A stretch of DNA of 43,556 nucleotides from an uncultured Collinsella sp. (GTDB taxonomy: Bacteria > Actinomycetota > Coriobacteriia > Coriobacteriales > Coriobacteriaceae), in the NCBI GenBank assembly GCA_900542175.1, contig UQNC01000014.1, positions 1 to 43,556 of the forward strand, written 5' to 3'. Under the pieces are notes generated by a model, which was not told the DNA's origin, searched no databases, and saw nothing but the letters and a program-made list of their open reading frames with translations. A program made the position numbers and the translations under genes. Below, piece after piece: positions 29,070 through 37,499 of this stretch (its first letter is position 1; each line of letters begins with the position of its first letter).

Positions 29070-30632
29070 TTAGTCAAACTGGGTAACATCGATCAGGCGA
29101 TTGGCCAGCGAAAGGTCGCTCTCGATGGGCACGAACTCGTCGCCCACGTGCATGAGCTCCTCGTCACCCTTTGCCAGCAGCAAGACAATGGTGGGAGCAT
29201 CGGGGTTGACGTACTCCTCGCGCGCCGCCTTGAACGCCGCATGCACAGCGGCTTCGCGGTCGAGGATGATCTTGTTCGGCGTATCGTCGGGAACATGCTC
29301 GGCAAGCTCGCGACAGACCTTCATCGGGTCCTCGTGAGCCGGGTCCTCGTTGGCAAAGATCATCAGGTCGGAATATGGTGCGGCCTCGCGCGGAAGCTGC
29401 TCGCGGCGCTCCTGCGCCTTGCCGCCGGCAGCGCCAAACACTGCAATGACTGGACTAGCGGGAAACGCGCGCTTGACCGACGAGAAAAGCGAACGGAACG
29501 AAAGCTGGTTGTGCGCATAGTCAACGACGCAGATCACGCGGCCGTCCTTCGACTCCACGACCTCCATACGGCCCGGCACACGCAGTTTGGAGAGGCCCTT
29601 CTTGATAGCCTCGATACCGATGCCGATCTCGCGCGCAGCGGCGATAGCGACCAGCGCGTTTTCCACGTTAAAGTCGCCCGCGATGCCCAGCAGGACCTTC
29701 TCCCCCGCCTCGGACTCGTCGGCACACAGGCCATGCAGGTTAAACTCGATGTTAAAGCCGACCATGCGCACATCGCTCGCCCACAGGCTTGCCTCGGGAT
29801 GCTCGACGCCAACGGTCACCAAGCGCTCGGCCGTCGACGCTGCCTCCAACACACGGTCAACCTCTTCGGTGCCCAGATTCACCACGGCGGTCTTTGCCTG
29901 GTCAAAGATCCTGAGTTTGCTCTCAAAATAATCCTCAAACGTGGGGTGTTCGATCGGTGAGATGTGGTCACGGCCGATGTTGAGGAAGCACGCCACGTCA
30001 AACGGCAGATTCTCGACGCGTTGGTACTTGAGCGCCTGGCTCGAGACCTCCATGACCATGGACTGGCGACCTGACGTGCGGCAGTTGGCGATATGGCGCC
30101 AGACCTCGGGGGCCTCGGGCGTAGTATTGGTGCTCTCGTAGCACTCGATGCCATCGTCGGTACTCACCGAGCCGATCATGCCGCAGGACTCGCCCGCCGC
30201 TTTGATGATGGACTGGAGCATAAAAGCGGTCGTGGTCTTTCCCTTGGTACCGGTGATACCCACGATCTTGACGTCGTGGTCGGGACGGTCGTAGACCTCC
30301 GGCGGCAACAGGGCCATGGCCGTGCGAACGCCATCAACAACCAGCATCGCAGCACCGCTCTCCTGCGCCAGCGGCTCCAGAGACTCGACCAGCGACTCCT
30401 CGCACACAAATGCGACGGCGCCCGCATCGAGCGCCATGCTCAAAAACGCGGGCTTAAAGGCAGTGCCTTTGCAAAAGAACACGTCACCCGCCGAGACCGT
30501 ACGCGAATCAAACGAGCAGCCGGTCACGGCACGCTCGTCAACCTGCTCTGACGCGCGCAGCTCGCCGCACACATCGAGAAGCTTGGCAAGCGTATCGACC
30601 GTGGTCACGGTCGCGGAATCCGAATGGTGCAT
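29070..30632 (-). CDS. murE: UDP-N-acetylmuramyl-tripeptide synthetase (MurE-like Mur ligase)
   Basis: MurE adds the third residue of the peptidoglycan stem to UDP-MurNAc-Ala-Glu. The 520-residue protein has the N-terminal UDP-binding domain (SFDSRTVSAGDVFF near 40-53), the ATP loop GTKGKTT (128-134), the STNTTPEAPE motif (about 167-176), and the C-terminal ligase domain. The specificity loop reads NEDPAHEDP (428-436), not DNPR as in meso-diaminopimelate enzymes. It resembles the Lys-type form of Staphylococcus, so a diamino acid such as Lys or Orn is the likely substrate. murF is not adjacent. AAAGGTG precedes the start. Confidence 0.9.
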   Translation of the reverse strand: MHHSDSATVTTVDTLAKLLDVCGELRASEQVDERAVTGCSFDSRTVSAGDVFFCKGTAFKPAFLSMALDAGAVAFVCEESLVESLEPLAQESGAAMLVVDGVRTAMALLPPEVYDRPDHDVKIVGITGTKGKTTTAFMLQSIIKAAGESCGMIGSVSTDDGIECYESTNTTPEAPEVWRHIANCRTSGRQSMVMEVSSQALKYQRVENLPFDVACFLNIGRDHISPIEHPTFEDYFESKLRIFDQAKTAVVNLGTEEVDRVLEAASTAERLVTVGVEHPEASLWASDVRMVGFNIEFNLHGLCADESEAGEKVLLGIAGDFNVENALVAIAAAREIGIGIEAIKKGLSKLRVPGRMEVVESKDGRVICVVDYAHNQLSFRSLFSSVKRAFPASPVIAVFGAAGGKAQERREQLPREAAPYSDLMIFANEDPAHEDPMKVCRELAEHVPDDTPNKIILDREAAVHAAFKAAREEYVNPDAPTIVLLLAKGDEELMHVGDEFVPIESDLSLANRLIDVTQFD

Positions 30633-30667
30633 CTTTCACCTTTCTCAGCCATTTGGCAGGGACGGTT

Positions 30668-30695
30668 TTTATAGTAACTGAAACGCACCACGCAA
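30668..30695 (-). promoter_or_regulatory. Promoter of murE
   Basis: Minus-strand TTGCGT (30690-30695) is 16 nt from TATAAA (30668-30673), about 36 nt before the murE start. The -35 overlaps the T run of the asnB terminator. Confidence 0.6.
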
Positions 30696-30718
30696 AAACG
30701 GCTCCCGGAGGAGCCGTT
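30694..30718 (-). terminator. Terminator after asnB
   Basis: The perfect 9-bp stem AACGGCTCC/GGAGCCGTT is followed by TTTTTGCG on the minus strand, 25 nt past the asnB stop. Confidence 0.92.
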
Positions 30719-30743
30719 ACGCGCAGGCGTTCGTAAGCCGAGG

Positions 30744-32624
30744 CTAGGCAGCCTGAACAGCGGGCTGGTCCTCGTCGATAAAGAAGCGCTTGTACCACAC
30801 CAGGAACACGAGCGGCGTATAGATCTTGCGCTGGAAATCGCCCTTGCCCGCAAAGTGCAGATCGAGCAGGTGCATGAGCTCGTCGGTATCGAAGAACTCG
30901 CTTGCCCACGGCGCGGTGAAGTACTCCTTGACATAGTCGTACCACTTTTGCTCGCGCAGCCAGTAGACAATCGGCACCGGGAAGCCCACCTTGGGACGGG
31001 TGGCCCACTCATCGGGCAGCGACTTGTTGGCAGCGTGGCGGAGTACCTGTTTGTTGCCGTTCTCGTTGATGCGGTAGCGATCGGGAATGTGCTCGGCGAA
31101 CTCCATGACTTTGCGGTCCAGGAAGGGCACGCGCAGCTCCAGCGAGTGCGCCATGCACATCTTGTCGGCCTTGAGCAGAATGTCGCCCGGGAGCCACATG
31201 TTCATATCCAGGTACTGCTTCTTGACCAACTCGGGCTGACCCTTCACGCGCGCATAGATGGGGGCGGCAAGCTCGAAGGCGCCATCGCCGGTGTTGTACT
31301 CGGGCTTGAGCACGCCGTCGACCTCGCGCTCCGGCCATACCAGAGCCTGTCCCAGGAACGACTTCTCGGGGATCTCGGCACCCTTGACCAGGAAGTTATG
31401 TCCCTTGAAGTACGGCATATGCAACGCCAGGTTACCGAGCGCGCGACGGATGGGCAGCGGCACCATCTTTTTGTACTTGCGCACCGGAACCGTGTCCTCG
31501 TAGTAGGCGTAGCCGCCAAAGAGCTCGTCGGCGCCTTCGCCCGAAAGCACGACGGTGACGTCCTTGCGCGCCATCTCGGCCAAGAACCACAACGGCACAG
31601 ACGACAGGTTGGACTGTGGCTCGTCCATGTGATACTGAATGTCCTCGAGTGCGCCAAAGAACTCGTCGGCGGTGATCATCTTGCGAACATTCTCGACGCC
31701 AAGCTTGTCGGAAAGTTCCTTGGCGTAGTTAGTCTCGTTGAAATTCTTGTAATCGAAGCCCACCGAGAAGGTCTTGTCGGGCATGAGGCAAGCGGCGATG
31801 TAGCTGGAGTCGACGCCGCCGGAGAGGAACGACGCGACCTTGACGTCGGCGATGCGATGGGCCTCGACGCTCTCGTGCACGACCTCGTCCAGCTCGTCGA
31901 CGTACTCCTCGAACGGCTTCTCGACGGCAGAGTAATCGCAATCCCAGTAGCGCTCGATGTTCATCTTGCCGGTCGGGATATCGACGGTAAAGTAGTGCGC
32001 CGGCGGCAGCTTGTAGACACCCTCGAAGAAGGTCTCCTCGGTTGCCGAATACTGCAGCGTCATGTACGGACGCAGGGCCTTTTTGTTGACCGCCTTGTGG
32101 AAGTGCGGGTAGTCCAGGAAGCTCTTGATCTCGGAACCGAAGAGCACGCCCGGAGCGCCGTCGCCCGCATCGGCCATGGGATAGTAGTAGAGCGGCTTGA
32201 TGCCAAAGATATCGCGGGCGCCAAAAAGCTTATTCTTCTTCTTGTCCCAGATGACGAAGGCGTACATACCGCGCAAGCGATCGAGTACTGCCTCGCCCCA
32301 CTCCTCATAGCCGTGCAGGAGGCTCTCGGTGTCGGCGCCGCAGTGGAACTTGTAGCCCTTGGCCTCGAGCTCGGAACGGAGCTCTTGGAAGTTGTAGATC
32401 TCGCCGTTGAAGACAATGACGACGCTACCGTCCTCATTGGCCATGGGCTGAGCGCCGGCCTCGGTCAGGTCGAGGATCGACAAGCGGCGGAAGCCGAGGG
32501 CAACGCGGCCGTCGATAAACTGGCCGCCCATGTCGGGACCACGATGGACGATGCGGTCCATCATCTTGGTGAGCACCTCGGATTGGTTATCCGTCCCACC
32601 GACAAAACCGACAAAACCGCACAT
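30744..32624 (-). CDS. asnB: Asparagine synthase (glutamine-hydrolysing)
   Basis: AsnB makes asparagine from aspartate, glutamine and ATP. The 626-residue protein has an N-terminal class II glutaminase domain starting MCGFVGFVGG, where C2 is the nucleophile, with RRLSILDL and FNGEIYNF. The synthetase domain follows, with the PP-loop FLSGGVDSS (near 266-274) and VLSGEGADELFGGY. It is of the long B. subtilis AsnB/AsnO type. The start is firm because Cys must follow Met, and AGAGGGGA is upstream. A -10-like TATACT (32676-32681) lies 52 nt before the ATG. It is monocistronic with its own terminator. Confidence 0.95.
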   Translation of the reverse strand: MCGFVGFVGGTDNQSEVLTKMMDRIVHRGPDMGGQFIDGRVALGFRRLSILDLTEAGAQPMANEDGSVVIVFNGEIYNFQELRSELEAKGYKFHCGADTESLLHGYEEWGEAVLDRLRGMYAFVIWDKKKNKLFGARDIFGIKPLYYYPMADAGDGAPGVLFGSEIKSFLDYPHFHKAVNKKALRPYMTLQYSATEETFFEGVYKLPPAHYFTVDIPTGKMNIERYWDCDYSAVEKPFEEYVDELDEVVHESVEAHRIADVKVASFLSGGVDSSYIAACLMPDKTFSVGFDYKNFNETNYAKELSDKLGVENVRKMITADEFFGALEDIQYHMDEPQSNLSSVPLWFLAEMARKDVTVVLSGEGADELFGGYAYYEDTVPVRKYKKMVPLPIRRALGNLALHMPYFKGHNFLVKGAEIPEKSFLGQALVWPEREVDGVLKPEYNTGDGAFELAAPIYARVKGQPELVKKQYLDMNMWLPGDILLKADKMCMAHSLELRVPFLDRKVMEFAEHIPDRYRINENGNKQVLRHAANKSLPDEWATRPKVGFPVPIVYWLREQKWYDYVKEYFTAPWASEFFDTDELMHLLDLHFAGKGDFQRKIYTPLVFLVWYKRFFIDEDQPAVQAA

Positions 32625-32795
32625 ATACTATCCCCTCTGCTGTTGCTGGGTATCAAATCGAATCAGTAGCTTTTGAGTATACCCGAGGGCGTAAAGAGGG
32701 GCGGAATGTTCAGGCAATCTCAACTGAATCAGCTCCGCGCCGACACGCGCCGGTTACCTTTAATGGATATGAGATGAATGAGGCGATTGTTTTGC

Positions 32796-32801
32796 TATAC
32801 T
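32796..32801 (+). promoter_or_regulatory. Extended -10 promoter of tRNA-Val
   Basis: TGC-TATACT ends 10 nt before the tRNA 5' end, an extended -10 arrangement. I see no good -35. Confidence 0.55.
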
Positions 32802-32811
32802 CTCTCCGCAC

Positions 32812-32887
32812 GGGCGATTGGCGCAACGGTTAGCGCAGGTGCTTTACACGCACAAGGCTGGGGGTTCGAATCCCTCATCGCCCACCA
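32812..32887 (+). tRNA. tRNA-Val (TAC)
   Basis: A 76-nt plus-strand cloverleaf. The loop TTTACAC gives anticodon TAC. The acceptor GGGCGAT/ATCGCCC is perfect, the discriminator is A and CCA is encoded. The bottom pair of the anticodon stem appears mismatched (G/A). The last 18 nt, ATCCCTCATCGCCCACCA, recur twice downstream at 33052-33069 and 33236-33253 inside a tandem repeat. It is the only plus-strand gene between hipA and the right edge. Confidence 0.96.
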
Positions 32888-32896
32888 TTGAATTGG

Positions 32897-32926
32897 AAAC
32901 GGTCCTCGCAAGGGGACCGTTTTTGT
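32897..32926 (+). terminator. Terminator after tRNA-Val
   Basis: The hairpin AACGGTCC...GGACCGTT is followed by TTTGTTT, 10 nt past the tRNA. Related terminators with another stem (GGCTCCC/GGGGGCC, then TTTCTTTTTT) end each 184-bp repeat. Confidence 0.9.
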
Positions 32927-32928
32927 TT

Positions 32929-33296
32929 GGGCCCAGCGCATGGGATTCGAACCCGAAAGGGTGCGGAGCTGAGGAAACGCGAAGCGTTTTCCAGCGCAGC
33001 ACGCGAGGGCCGTAGGCCCGAAGCGAGAGCGGACGGCGTCAGCCGCACGCGACATCCCTCATCGCCCACCACTGATTTGATAGGCTCCCAGCTATGGGGG
33101 CCTTTCTTTTTTGGGCCCAGCGCATGGGATTCGAACCCGACAGGGTGCGAAGCTGAGGAAACGCGAAGCGTTTTCCAGCGCAGCACGCGAGGGCCGCAGG
33201 CCCGAAGCGAAAGCGGGCGGCGTCAGCCGCACGCGACATCCCTCATCGCCCACCACTGATTTGATAGGCTCCCAGCTATGGGGGCCTTTCTTTTTT
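32929..33296 (+). repeat. Two tandem 184-bp units carrying a tRNA-Val 3' end
   Basis: Units at 32929-33112 and 33113-33296 are the same length and differ at only five positions. Each starts GGGCCCAGCGCATGGGATTC. It then carries an inverted T-arm (GGGATTCGAACCC, whose reverse complement equals the T-arm of tRNA-Val), several short hairpins (AAACGC-GAA-GCGTTT, GGGCC-G(T/C)A-GGCCC, CGGC-GTCA-GCCG), the last 18 nt of tRNA-Val and an intrinsic terminator. A third partial start is at 33297. Open frames crossing it are repeats of themselves on both strands and I do not consider them genes. Confidence 0.95.
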
Positions 33297-33326
33297 GGGC
33301 CCATTTCATGGGATTCGAACCCGCCA
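33297..33326 (+). repeat. Partial third unit of the 184-bp repeat
   Basis: It keeps GGGCCCA and CATGGGATTCGAACCCG from the start of the unit, then diverges. It marks where the array ends and AT-rich sequence begins. Confidence 0.8.
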
Positions 33327-33366
33327 GCACGACTGTCACAAAGGCCGTGGCCAGAAAATGGCAAAA

Positions 33367-33546
33367 ATGAGTACTGTTACTAATTTTGTAGCAGCGATTT
33401 TTGGGTTTCGCTGGGTAAATCTAGCCCTGAATCAGCGATTTGAAGCCTTTGCTAGCTGTTTCCCCATTAACATAACTGAACATGTGTGGTCTAACTAATC
33501 CTAGATAGTCGGTTTCATATGAGATTCAGCTGGTAACAGTACTCAT
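33367..33546. mobile_element. AT-rich segment bounded by 14-bp inverted repeats
   Basis: ATGAGTACTGTTAC (33367-33380) is exactly inverted at 33533-33546 (GTAACAGTACTCAT). The 180-nt segment is richer in AT than its surroundings and has no gene that I recognise. Size, terminal inverted repeats and composition fit a MITE or a remnant of an insertion element. I see no clear target-site duplication. Confidence 0.5.
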
Positions 33547-33568
33547 ATTTGATGTTTTTTGACCAGCA

Positions 33569-33638
33569 GGTCTCCCCGCCTTAGCAAATCTAAGGCAAAA
33601 CGGGCTCCAGACCGCTGAATCGTGCCGCATATGGCACG
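33569..33638. repeat. Nested hairpins downstream of argD
   Basis: A nested stem GGTCT/AGACC enclosing CCTTAG/CTAAGG (33569-33613) is followed by the palindrome CGTGCC-GCATAT-GGCACG (33621-33638). They lie 44-113 nt past the argD stop and may end arg transcription, but no T run follows. Confidence 0.5.
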
Positions 33639-33681
33639 TCCACAGTCCGGAACCCGGTTCAAATTGAGTTATTGCGCCGCG

Positions 33682-34965
33682 TTAGCCCAAGACACCCGAC
33701 AGAATCTCGATCAGACTGTCCACGTCGGATTCCTCGCAGACGAGCGGCGGCAGGAAACGCAGCGTATGGGCACCCGTAGCGTTAATCACGGCACCGGCGG
33801 CCAGCGCGCGGGCAACAATATCATGCGCGTCGCCCGCGGCATCATCCAAATCACAGCCGAGCATCAAGCCGCGGCCACGCACCTCGGTCACGTTCGGCAG
33901 CTTGGCGAGCTTTGCCTCCATATAGGCGCCTACCTTGGCAGCATGGTCGGCATAATCGCCGCGCACGAGCGCGGAGAGCGTCGCGGCGCACGCCGCGACA
34001 GCCAAGCAGCTACCGCCAAAGGTCGAGCCGTGGTCGCCCGGCTTAAACACGTCGGCAATCTCCTTCTTTGCTACGACGGCACCCATGGGCACGCCATCGG
34101 CAATGCCCTTGGCAAGGCTCATGATGTCGGGTTCCACGCCATAGGTTTGGAATGCAAACGGCTTGCCGGAGCGGAAGATGCCGCACTGGACCTCGTCGGC
34201 TATAAGCACGGCGCCCACTTCGTGTGCCAGGTCGCGCGCTGCCGCCATAAACTCCTCGGTCATGGGGTGCACGCCACTCTCACCCTGGATCGGCTCGAGC
34301 ATCACGGCACATATTTCGCTCCCCAGCTGCTTAAAGATCGCACGCAGTTCATCGATATCGTTGGGCGTACAGGCCACAAAGCCACCCGGCAGCGGGCGGA
34401 AACTATCCTGCAGCCAATCCTGCATGGTGGCGGCAATGGTCTCGAGCGTACGGCCGTGGAAGCCGCCGCGCATGCACACGATAGTGTTGCCGCCGTTACC
34501 GGCACGCTTGGCGTACAGGCGCGCAAGCTTCATCGAGCCCTCATTGGCCTCGGCGCCGGAGTTGGCAAAGAAGGTCTCCCAAACCTGCTCATCCGCAGCC
34601 GGGGCACCAAGAGCAGCTGCCGTGGTCTCATCGCCGGCGGCAATGGCATCGGCAAGCACGCGTGCACCATCTAAGTCGTCGTTGGCAAGCTTGGACAGCA
34701 GCGCCGCGACCTGTCCACGCTGCTCGATGTAGAAGTAATTGGAGACATGCATGAGCTTTTTGGTCTGTGCCTCGAGCGCCGAGAGCACAGCCGGGTCGCC
34801 ATGACCTAGGCTGCACACGCCGATGCCGGCAAGAAAGTCGAGGTACTCACGACCATCGTCGCCGGTGAGCTTCATGCCGTGACCCTCGACAAACTCGACC
34901 GGAGAGCGGCCAAAGGTATGCATAACGTAATGGGATTCAAGCGATTGCTGAGCTGCAAGTGACAT
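33682..34965 (-). CDS. argD: Acetylornithine aminotransferase
   Basis: A PLP enzyme that converts N-acetylglutamate semialdehyde to N-acetylornithine, fourth step of the acetylated arginine pathway; many also act in lysine synthesis. The 427-residue protein has FFANSGAEANE (132-142), GGFHGRT (167-173), ADEVQCG with Asp257, and the PLP Lys K286 in MSLAKGIADG. An Ala- and Asp-rich stretch of about 30 residues (95-128), just before FFANSGAEANE, looks like an insertion relative to typical ArgD. It ends the argC-J-B-D unit. AAAGG precedes the ATG. Confidence 0.92.
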   Translation of the reverse strand: MSLAAQQSLESHYVMHTFGRSPVEFVEGHGMKLTGDDGREYLDFLAGIGVCSLGHGDPAVLSALEAQTKKLMHVSNYFYIEQRGQVAALLSKLANDDLDGARVLADAIAAGDETTAAALGAPAADEQVWETFFANSGAEANEGSMKLARLYAKRAGNGGNTIVCMRGGFHGRTLETIAATMQDWLQDSFRPLPGGFVACTPNDIDELRAIFKQLGSEICAVMLEPIQGESGVHPMTEEFMAAARDLAHEVGAVLIADEVQCGIFRSGKPFAFQTYGVEPDIMSLAKGIADGVPMGAVVAKKEIADVFKPGDHGSTFGGSCLAVAACAATLSALVRGDYADHAAKVGAYMEAKLAKLPNVTEVRGRGLMLGCDLDDAAGDAHDIVARALAAGAVINATGAHTLRFLPPLVCEESDVDSLIEILSGVLG

Positions 34966-35034
34966 GGGATGCCTTTCGTTGAGCGCCGGACGGCGCAGGC
35001 CTATGGGTGCAGAAATGGGGCGGCTGCGGGTCAG

Positions 35035-36015
35035 TTAGACTGTCTGAAGCTTCTCAACCTCGTCGAGGTTCTCGGTCAGACGCGCAGCAAACGTCGAAAG
35101 CGGATGCGGATGCGTATCGAACTCGTAAGCCGTCTCGGTGGAATGGATCACGGTGCCGACGCCGGCATCGGTCAGCAGCTCCAGCAGCAGCGAATGCGGC
35201 GTGGTGCCGTTGATGATGTGAGCGCGAAATACGCCGCCGGCAAGCGCATCGACGGCCGCACGCAGCTTGGGAATCATGCCCTTATCGACCTCGCCGCCGT
35301 AGAGCATTTCGTTAACCTCGTCGAGCGTTAGGCTGGAGATGAGTGAGTCTTTATCGCTAAAGTCCTTGTACAGGCCGTCGACGTCGGTCAAAAAGATCGC
35401 CTTATGCGCATGCAGCGCCGCCGCAACGGCACCGGCGGCGGTATCGGCGTTGATGTTGAAGAAACCGCCGTCCTCCCCCGCCGCGACGGTAGCGATGACG
35501 GGGATGTACTCGCTATCGAGCAGGCGCTCGATATAGTCGGTGTTGACGTGCGTGACCTTGCCTACGCGGCCGAGTTCGGGGTCGAGCGGCTCGGCGATGA
35601 GCGTACCGGCATCGCTGCCCGAAACGCCCACGGCCAGGTTGCCGTGATGGTTGAGCGCCGCGACCAGCTCCTGGTTGACCTTGCCGCCCAGCACCTCGCG
35701 CACGATATCCATGGTCGCCGGCGTGGTCACGCGCTGGCCGTTCATAAACTCGACGGGGATGTCGTAGTGGCTAAGCGCCTCGTTGATAGCCTTGCCGCCG
35801 CCATGCACGATGACGGGGCGCATGCCGATGATCTTAAGCAGGACGATGTCGCTCATCACGTCGCGGCGCAGCTGCTCATCAACCATGGCGGCTCCGCCAT
35901 ATTTGATAACAACCGTCTTGCCGGTCAGGTTCTTAATCCACGGCAGCGCTTCGAACAGCAGCTGCGCGGTTGCTTCGTTGGATTCGCTCGAACGACAATC
36001 GCGTGCGAATTTCAT
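35035..36015 (-). CDS. argB: Acetylglutamate kinase
   Basis: ArgB phosphorylates N-acetylglutamate and is often feedback-inhibited by arginine. The 326-residue protein has the amino-acid-kinase core: VVIKYGGAAM near residues 35-44, VIVHGGGKAINEAL, and NINADTAAGAVAAAL with FLTDVDGLYKD. The N-terminal helix before the core (about 30 residues) is typical of arginine-sensitive hexameric enzymes, so feedback control is likely but inferred. The start at 36015 (MKFARD) has GAGG upstream. It lies between argJ and argD. Confidence 0.95.
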   Translation of the reverse strand: MKFARDCRSSESNEATAQLLFEALPWIKNLTGKTVVIKYGGAAMVDEQLRRDVMSDIVLLKIIGMRPVIVHGGGKAINEALSHYDIPVEFMNGQRVTTPATMDIVREVLGGKVNQELVAALNHHGNLAVGVSGSDAGTLIAEPLDPELGRVGKVTHVNTDYIERLLDSEYIPVIATVAAGEDGGFFNINADTAAGAVAAALHAHKAIFLTDVDGLYKDFSDKDSLISSLTLDEVNEMLYGGEVDKGMIPKLRAAVDALAGGVFRAHIINGTTPHSLLLELLTDAGVGTVIHSTETAYEFDTHPHPLSTFAARLTENLDEVEKLQTV

Positions 36016-36096
36016 AATCTGCCTCGTCTTTCGTATCGTTATCGCGCCGTGCTCCGCTGTCCGCAATCGCGGCAAGATACGCAGCGTGCCTGGAAT

Positions 36097-37365
36097 CTAG
36101 GAACGGTAGTCGCCGTTAATGGAGATGTACTCGTGCGTGAGGTCGCAAGTCCACACGGTGGTCGCCGCGTCGCCCGCGCCCAGGTCTGCCGAGATCACAA
36201 TCTCGGGCGCCTCAAAACGTCGCAGAGCCTCGTCCTCGTCAAAGGGAACAGTCAGACCGTCGCGACAGACAGGCATGCCCATCATGTCGATGGAAACGTC
36301 TTCCTGATTAAACTTCACGCCGCACTTGCCAAGCGCCATAGCAACGCGGCCCCAGTTGCAGTCGTGGCCGGCGATGCAGGTCTTAACGAGCGGCGAGTTG
36401 GCAACGGCACGGGCGGCGATATCGGCCTCCTCGTCGTTGGCGGCGCCGGTAACGTTGACCGTAACAAGCTTGGATGCGCCCTCACCATCGGCGGCGATAT
36501 TGCGCGCCAGGCTCTCGCACACCTCGTGCACGGCAAATGCCAACTCGTCAAAGGCATTGGAGCCCTCGACGATCGGCTCGGCATCTGCGGCAGCGGCGCC
36601 GGAGGCAAGCATGATGCAGGTGTCGTTGGTCGAGGTGTCGGAATCGACCGTTACCTTGTTAAAGGTCTGCTTGACGGTCGAGAGCAGCAGGGCATGAAGT
36701 GCCGCAGGCTCGACGGGAGCATCGGTGGTGATAACTGCGATCATGGTGGCCATGTTGGGCATGATCATACCCGAGCCCTTGCACATTCCGCCTACCGTAT
36801 AGACATTGCCCGCATGACCCGCAGCCTCACTGACGTAGGACACGGCGTACTCCTTGGAGTGCGTGTCGGTCGTCATGATGGCGCGAGCGGCATCGGCGCC
36901 ACCGTGGGCGGAGAGCGCCTCGTAGGCAGCAGGAATGGCGGTCTCAAACGTGTCGATCGGCAGAATCTGGCCAATTACACCCGTGGAGGCAACCAGAATC
37001 TGCTGAGGCTCGCAGCCGATGACCTGCGATGCGATGCTGCACGTCTCGCGCGCGCATGCAAGGCCGGTCTCACCCGTGGCGGCGTTGGCATTGCCAGAGT
37101 TGACCGAAATGCCGGCGATGATACCGTACCCCTTGTCGGTACCGCCCAGGTTGGCACGGCTCACCTGCACGGGCGCCGCGCAAAAGCGATTGGTGGTAAA
37201 CACGCCAGCACCGGGACAGGGTTTATCGGGCACGACGAGCGCGTAATCCAGACGCTCGGGGTTCTTGCGGAACCCAGCGTGGATGCCTGCAGCCTTAAAA
37301 CCAGCCGCAGCCGTAACGCCACCCTCGACGGCGCGAATCTTGATATCAAACAGCTCGGTATTCAT
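36097..37365 (-). CDS. argJ: Glutamate N-acetyltransferase / amino-acid acetyltransferase ArgJ
   Basis: ArgJ recycles the acetyl group from acetylornithine to glutamate and, when bifunctional, also uses acetyl-CoA. The 422-residue precursor is expected to cut itself between A206 and T207 in KGSGMIMPNMATM, T207 becoming the nucleophile. The substrate motifs VNSGNANAATG and AGHDCNWGR, and the C-terminal HEYISINGDYRS, are present. Presence of argJ points to the cyclic pathway, so no argE is required. It follows argC by 134 nt and precedes argB. Confidence 0.95.
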   Translation of the reverse strand: MNTELFDIKIRAVEGGVTAAAGFKAAGIHAGFRKNPERLDYALVVPDKPCPGAGVFTTNRFCAAPVQVSRANLGGTDKGYGIIAGISVNSGNANAATGETGLACARETCSIASQVIGCEPQQILVASTGVIGQILPIDTFETAIPAAYEALSAHGGADAARAIMTTDTHSKEYAVSYVSEAAGHAGNVYTVGGMCKGSGMIMPNMATMIAVITTDAPVEPAALHALLLSTVKQTFNKVTVDSDTSTNDTCIMLASGAAAADAEPIVEGSNAFDELAFAVHEVCESLARNIAADGEGASKLVTVNVTGAANDEEADIAARAVANSPLVKTCIAGHDCNWGRVAMALGKCGVKFNQEDVSIDMMGMPVCRDGLTVPFDEDEALRRFEAPEIVISADLGAGDAATTVWTCDLTHEYISINGDYRS

Positions 37366-37499
37366 CGTCTTTATGACTCCTTATGTCAAACAAAAAACGG
37401 ACATCGGTTGGTGCGCCATGCCAGTCGTGATCATGAGACCAGCTTAAGAGTGGCGCCCCACTCGATGCCCGACTACCAAATCGTTAACAATCGAATGTG

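Noticed and set aside
32929..33296. CRISPR array
   Set aside because: Only two units of 184 bp, without the short repeat and unique spacer pattern, and no cas genes.
32795..33383. Several overlapping open frames on both strands with repeated peptides such as HGIRTR and REAFSSAAREG
   Set aside because: They are translations of the tRNA-Val gene and the 184-bp tandem repeat, identical between copies in all frames, with no coding signal of their own.
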